From contig JAIETF010000003.1 of assembly GCA_019745415.1 (NCBI GenBank), forward strand, positions 62,001-126,000: DNA of 64,000 nucleotides. The letters run 5' to 3'. A program made the position numbers and the translations under genes. Position 1 is the stretch's first letter; each line of letters begins with the position of its first letter. Below, one piece after another: positions 62,358 through 64,000 of the stretch. Source of the stretch: Candidatus Obscuribacterales bacterium (lineage in GTDB: Bacteria > Cyanobacteriota > Vampirovibrionia > Obscuribacterales > Obscuribacteraceae). The notes beneath the pieces were generated by a model, which saw only the letters and a program-made list of their open reading frames with translations, made no database searches and was not told where the DNA came from.

Positions 62358-62799
62358 TCTTTATAGAGAAACAATTCTCGACCACTATCATAATCCGCGC
62401 AATCAGGGAAAAATAGAAGATGCCTCGGCCGAAGTCGAAGGTGTCAACCCTCTTTGCGGAGACGAGTTGACTCTCTTTTTGAAATTGAACGACCAGGGCA
62501 TAGTCGAAGACATCAAGATGAACGCGCATGGTTGCTCAATCAATACCGCCTCAGGTTCAATGATGTCTGAAGCTGTCTTGGGTCAAAGTCTGGAAAAAGC
62601 CAGAGAAATAATTGAGAACTTCAAGAACATGATGCTCTCTAAAGGCGAAGAAATCCCCCTCGACGACGAGTTGGAAGACTTGGAGGCCCTTAGAGGGGTG
62701 AAGAAGTATCCGGTTAGAATCAAATGCGCCCTTCTACCCTGGAATACTCTATTGGAAGGCTTGGAAGCAGCCGAGAAAAAGTGCTGCCACCACACTTAA
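62341..62799 (+). CDS. sufU: Fe-S assembly protein SufU
   Basis: SufU accepts sulfur from SufS, often as a zinc protein. The 152-residue sequence has DHYHNPRNQGKIEDAS, then three conserved Cys: PLCGDELTLF, HGCSINTASGSMMSEA and VRIKCALLPWNTLLEGL. The start overlaps the sufS end by 17 bases. Cluster-scaffold IscU proteins share this fold, but the C-terminal pattern and the pairing with sufS favour SufU. Confidence 0.93.
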   Translation: MSLTDDLYRETILDHYHNPRNQGKIEDASAEVEGVNPLCGDELTLFLKLNDQGIVEDIKMNAHGCSINTASGSMMSEAVLGQSLEKAREIIENFKNMMLSKGEEIPLDDELEDLEALRGVKKYPVRIKCALLPWNTLLEGLEAAEKKCCHHT

Positions 62800-62834
62800 C
62801 ACCAAATCTACCACCAAATTTAAGGGACCAGACA

Positions 62835-63146
62835 ATGGCGACAACATTGCAAGAAGATTTAGTCTATGAATGCTTGAGAGAAGTGGTTGACCCAGAGCTG
62901 GGCATCAGCGTAGTCGACCTCGGCCTCATTTATGAAGTGAAAATCGACAATAACAATGTGGTTGTGAAAATGACCCTGACGTCGCCTGGCTGTCCGGTCG
63001 GGGCTGTCATACAAGCCCAGTGTCACCAAGCAGTCAAAAAATTACCTTGGGTAAAGGAAGTAAACGTGCAACTAGTTTGGAGCCCTCGCTGGGATCCCAA
63101 AACAATGGCTTCGGAAGAAGCAAAGATGGACCTGGGCATTCTTTAA
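62835..63146 (+). CDS. sufT: SufT / MIP18-family (DUF59) protein
   Basis: SufT helps mature Fe-S proteins. The 103-residue protein has the DUF59 pattern LREVVDPELGISVVDLGLIY followed by MTLTSPGCPVGAVIQAQCH, with the conserved Cys in SPGCP. ATG 62835 follows AAGGGA eight bases upstream; a longer frame upstream overlaps sufU. It is the last gene of the suf operon. Confidence 0.9.
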   Translation: MATTLQEDLVYECLREVVDPELGISVVDLGLIYEVKIDNNNVVVKMTLTSPGCPVGAVIQAQCHQAVKKLPWVKEVNVQLVWSPRWDPKTMASEEAKMDLGIL

Positions 63147-63262
63147 CTTTATTAATTGCTCGCAACCTCGCAAAGCCCGGCAGAGATAAGGTCTGAATCG
63201 ACACGGTTATCAAGTGCGCCTTTTCTATTGAAAGGGTGTATATGCCTTAGTAAAATTAAAAA

Positions 63263-64000
63263 ATGCCAAGAACTGTCATTCACGACCACGACGGTCACGT
63301 CGACGACTTACTAAGCTGCATATTGCTCTGGCTCAGCCCAGAGATTGACTTGCAGGCTGTTGGTATTACCAATGGTGACTGCTATGCACCGCAGATTTTT
63401 GAAGCGACTCAAAAGATAGCCACTTTTCTAGATATAGACGGTCCTGAAATAGCCGTCACCGAAGATGAAGTGCCGAATCCCTTTCCAGATAACTGGCGTC
63501 GAGAATCTTACATAATCAATGAACTGCCGCTTTTTGAAGACAATTATCTCAAAAAGACCTATCAGCAGGGTCGTCCGCGCCGCATCGACAGTGTATTTTT
63601 AGACTGTATCGCCAATTCAAAAGTACCAATTACAGTCGTCACCACAGGTCCGCTCACCAATATGGCCAACCTTCTGGCCAATCATCCCGAAATCAAAAAG
63701 AACATCCAGGAATTCATCATCATGGGCGGCGCCATCAGGGTGAAAGGCAATGTGGAAGAACCAGGACACGACGGTACCGCCGAATGGAATGTCTATGCCG
63801 ATCCCGCTGCTTTCAAGCAAATTGTAGACAGTAAGCTGCCTGTCAAGCTTATTACCCTCGATCTAACTAATGAGCTGCCTGTGACCAAAGACTTTCTCGG
63901 CAAACTGGAAGCCCAAGCAGAAAAATCGCGAGCATCGGCTCTAGCTGCCAAACTCTGGTCTCTGGTCAAAGGTTTCGACTATTACTTCTGGGACACAATT
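63263..64000 (+). CDS. Nucleoside hydrolase, 3' end outside window
   Basis: The frame is open to the right edge. The metal/ribose site DHDGHVDDLLS near the N-terminus matches the 'DTDPGxDDA' motif of inosine-uridine-preferring nucleoside hydrolases, with variation. TTGPLTNMANLL, FIIMGGAIRVKG and AEWNVYADPAAF are also typical. Such enzymes split purine or pyrimidine nucleosides into base and ribose; the substrate cannot be told. The ATG follows a weak A-rich region, 116 bases after sufT. Confidence 0.9.
   Translation, partial: MPRTVIHDHDGHVDDLLSCILLWLSPEIDLQAVGITNGDCYAPQIFEATQKIATFLDIDGPEIAVTEDEVPNPFPDNWRRESYIINELPLFEDNYLKKTYQQGRPRRIDSVFLDCIANSKVPITVVTTGPLTNMANLLANHPEIKKNIQEFIIMGGAIRVKGNVEEPGHDGTAEWNVYADPAAFKQIVDSKLPVKLITLDLTNELPVTKDFLGKLEAQAEKSRASALAAKLWSLVKGFDYYFWDTI

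Overview
The window looks like a chromosomal segment of a free-living, respiring, Gram-negative-type bacterium of roughly even base composition. The best overall fit is a non-photosynthetic relative of Cyanobacteria (Melainabacteria / Vampirovibrionia, for example the Obscuribacter group). That placement is inference from gene content and protein style, not a phylogeny. Supporting points are a complex I operon with gene order A-B-C-D-H-I-J-K and no E, F or G, a four-S1-domain ribosomal protein S1, a SufR-type regulator divergent from a sufC-B-D-S cluster, a GH57 branching enzyme, and many TPR-rich secreted proteins. KdsA implies a KDO-containing outer-membrane lipopolysaccharide. TTG and GTG starts are common. 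No tRNA, rRNA, CRISPR array, insertion sequence or phage gene was recognised.

Layout. 1-5.6 kb (+): two TPR proteins (the first cut by the window edge), two tiny membrane proteins, a secreted protein, flavin prenyltransferase UbiX and ribosome maturation factor RimM. 5.9-11.6 kb (+): a GT20 glycosyltransferase, a CHAP/NlpC-like cysteine hydrolase, a sensor histidine kinase, a leucine-rich-repeat exported protein and a small exported protein. 11.6-18.0 kb (-): nuoA-B-C-D-H-I-J-K. 18.4-23.3 kb: RNase III, a secreted coiled-coil protein, ribosomal protein S1 with a structured leader and a strong terminator, a disordered Asn/Ser/Gln-rich protein and OsmC. 23.5-26.2 kb (-): a GAF/HD-GYP protein with a very long Ala-Pro linker. 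26.5-33.8 kb (+): a tightly coupled membrane operon (membrane protein, DUF4129, DUF4350, MoxR ATPase, DUF58, spermidine-synthase-like membrane protein).

33.8-41.1 kb: a GAF/LuxR regulator, an HExxH putative metallopeptidase, a lone PxpA-like protein, a TPR/Lys-Glu/Pro-rich secreted protein, and an ECF sigma - zinc-finger anti-sigma - Spy-like operon. 41.3-46.4 kb: a secreted dual-specificity-type phosphatase, a small membrane protein, a double retropepsin-like protease with TPRs whose start overlaps kdsA, a DUF167 protein and an AT-hook protein. 46.5-51.1 kb: a Ser/Thr kinase, a GH57 branching enzyme, an FHA-domain protein and a membrane protein carrying five copies of a basic-VAKT[MIL]-acidic motif. 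51.2-54.4 kb: three TadE/TadG-like pseudopilin-type proteins and a secreted protein. 54.6-64 kb: pyruvate kinase, sufR divergent from sufC-B-D-Rieske-S-U-T, and a nucleoside hydrolase cut by the right edge.

The two strongest novelty candidates are the kinase / FHA / repeated-VAKTMLE neighbourhood (46.5-51.1 kb), which reads like a self-contained phosphothreonine signalling module, and the modified complex I operon, in which NuoK has about 90 extra N-terminal residues with predicted membrane segments and NuoI has an about 90-residue repetitive charged tail.
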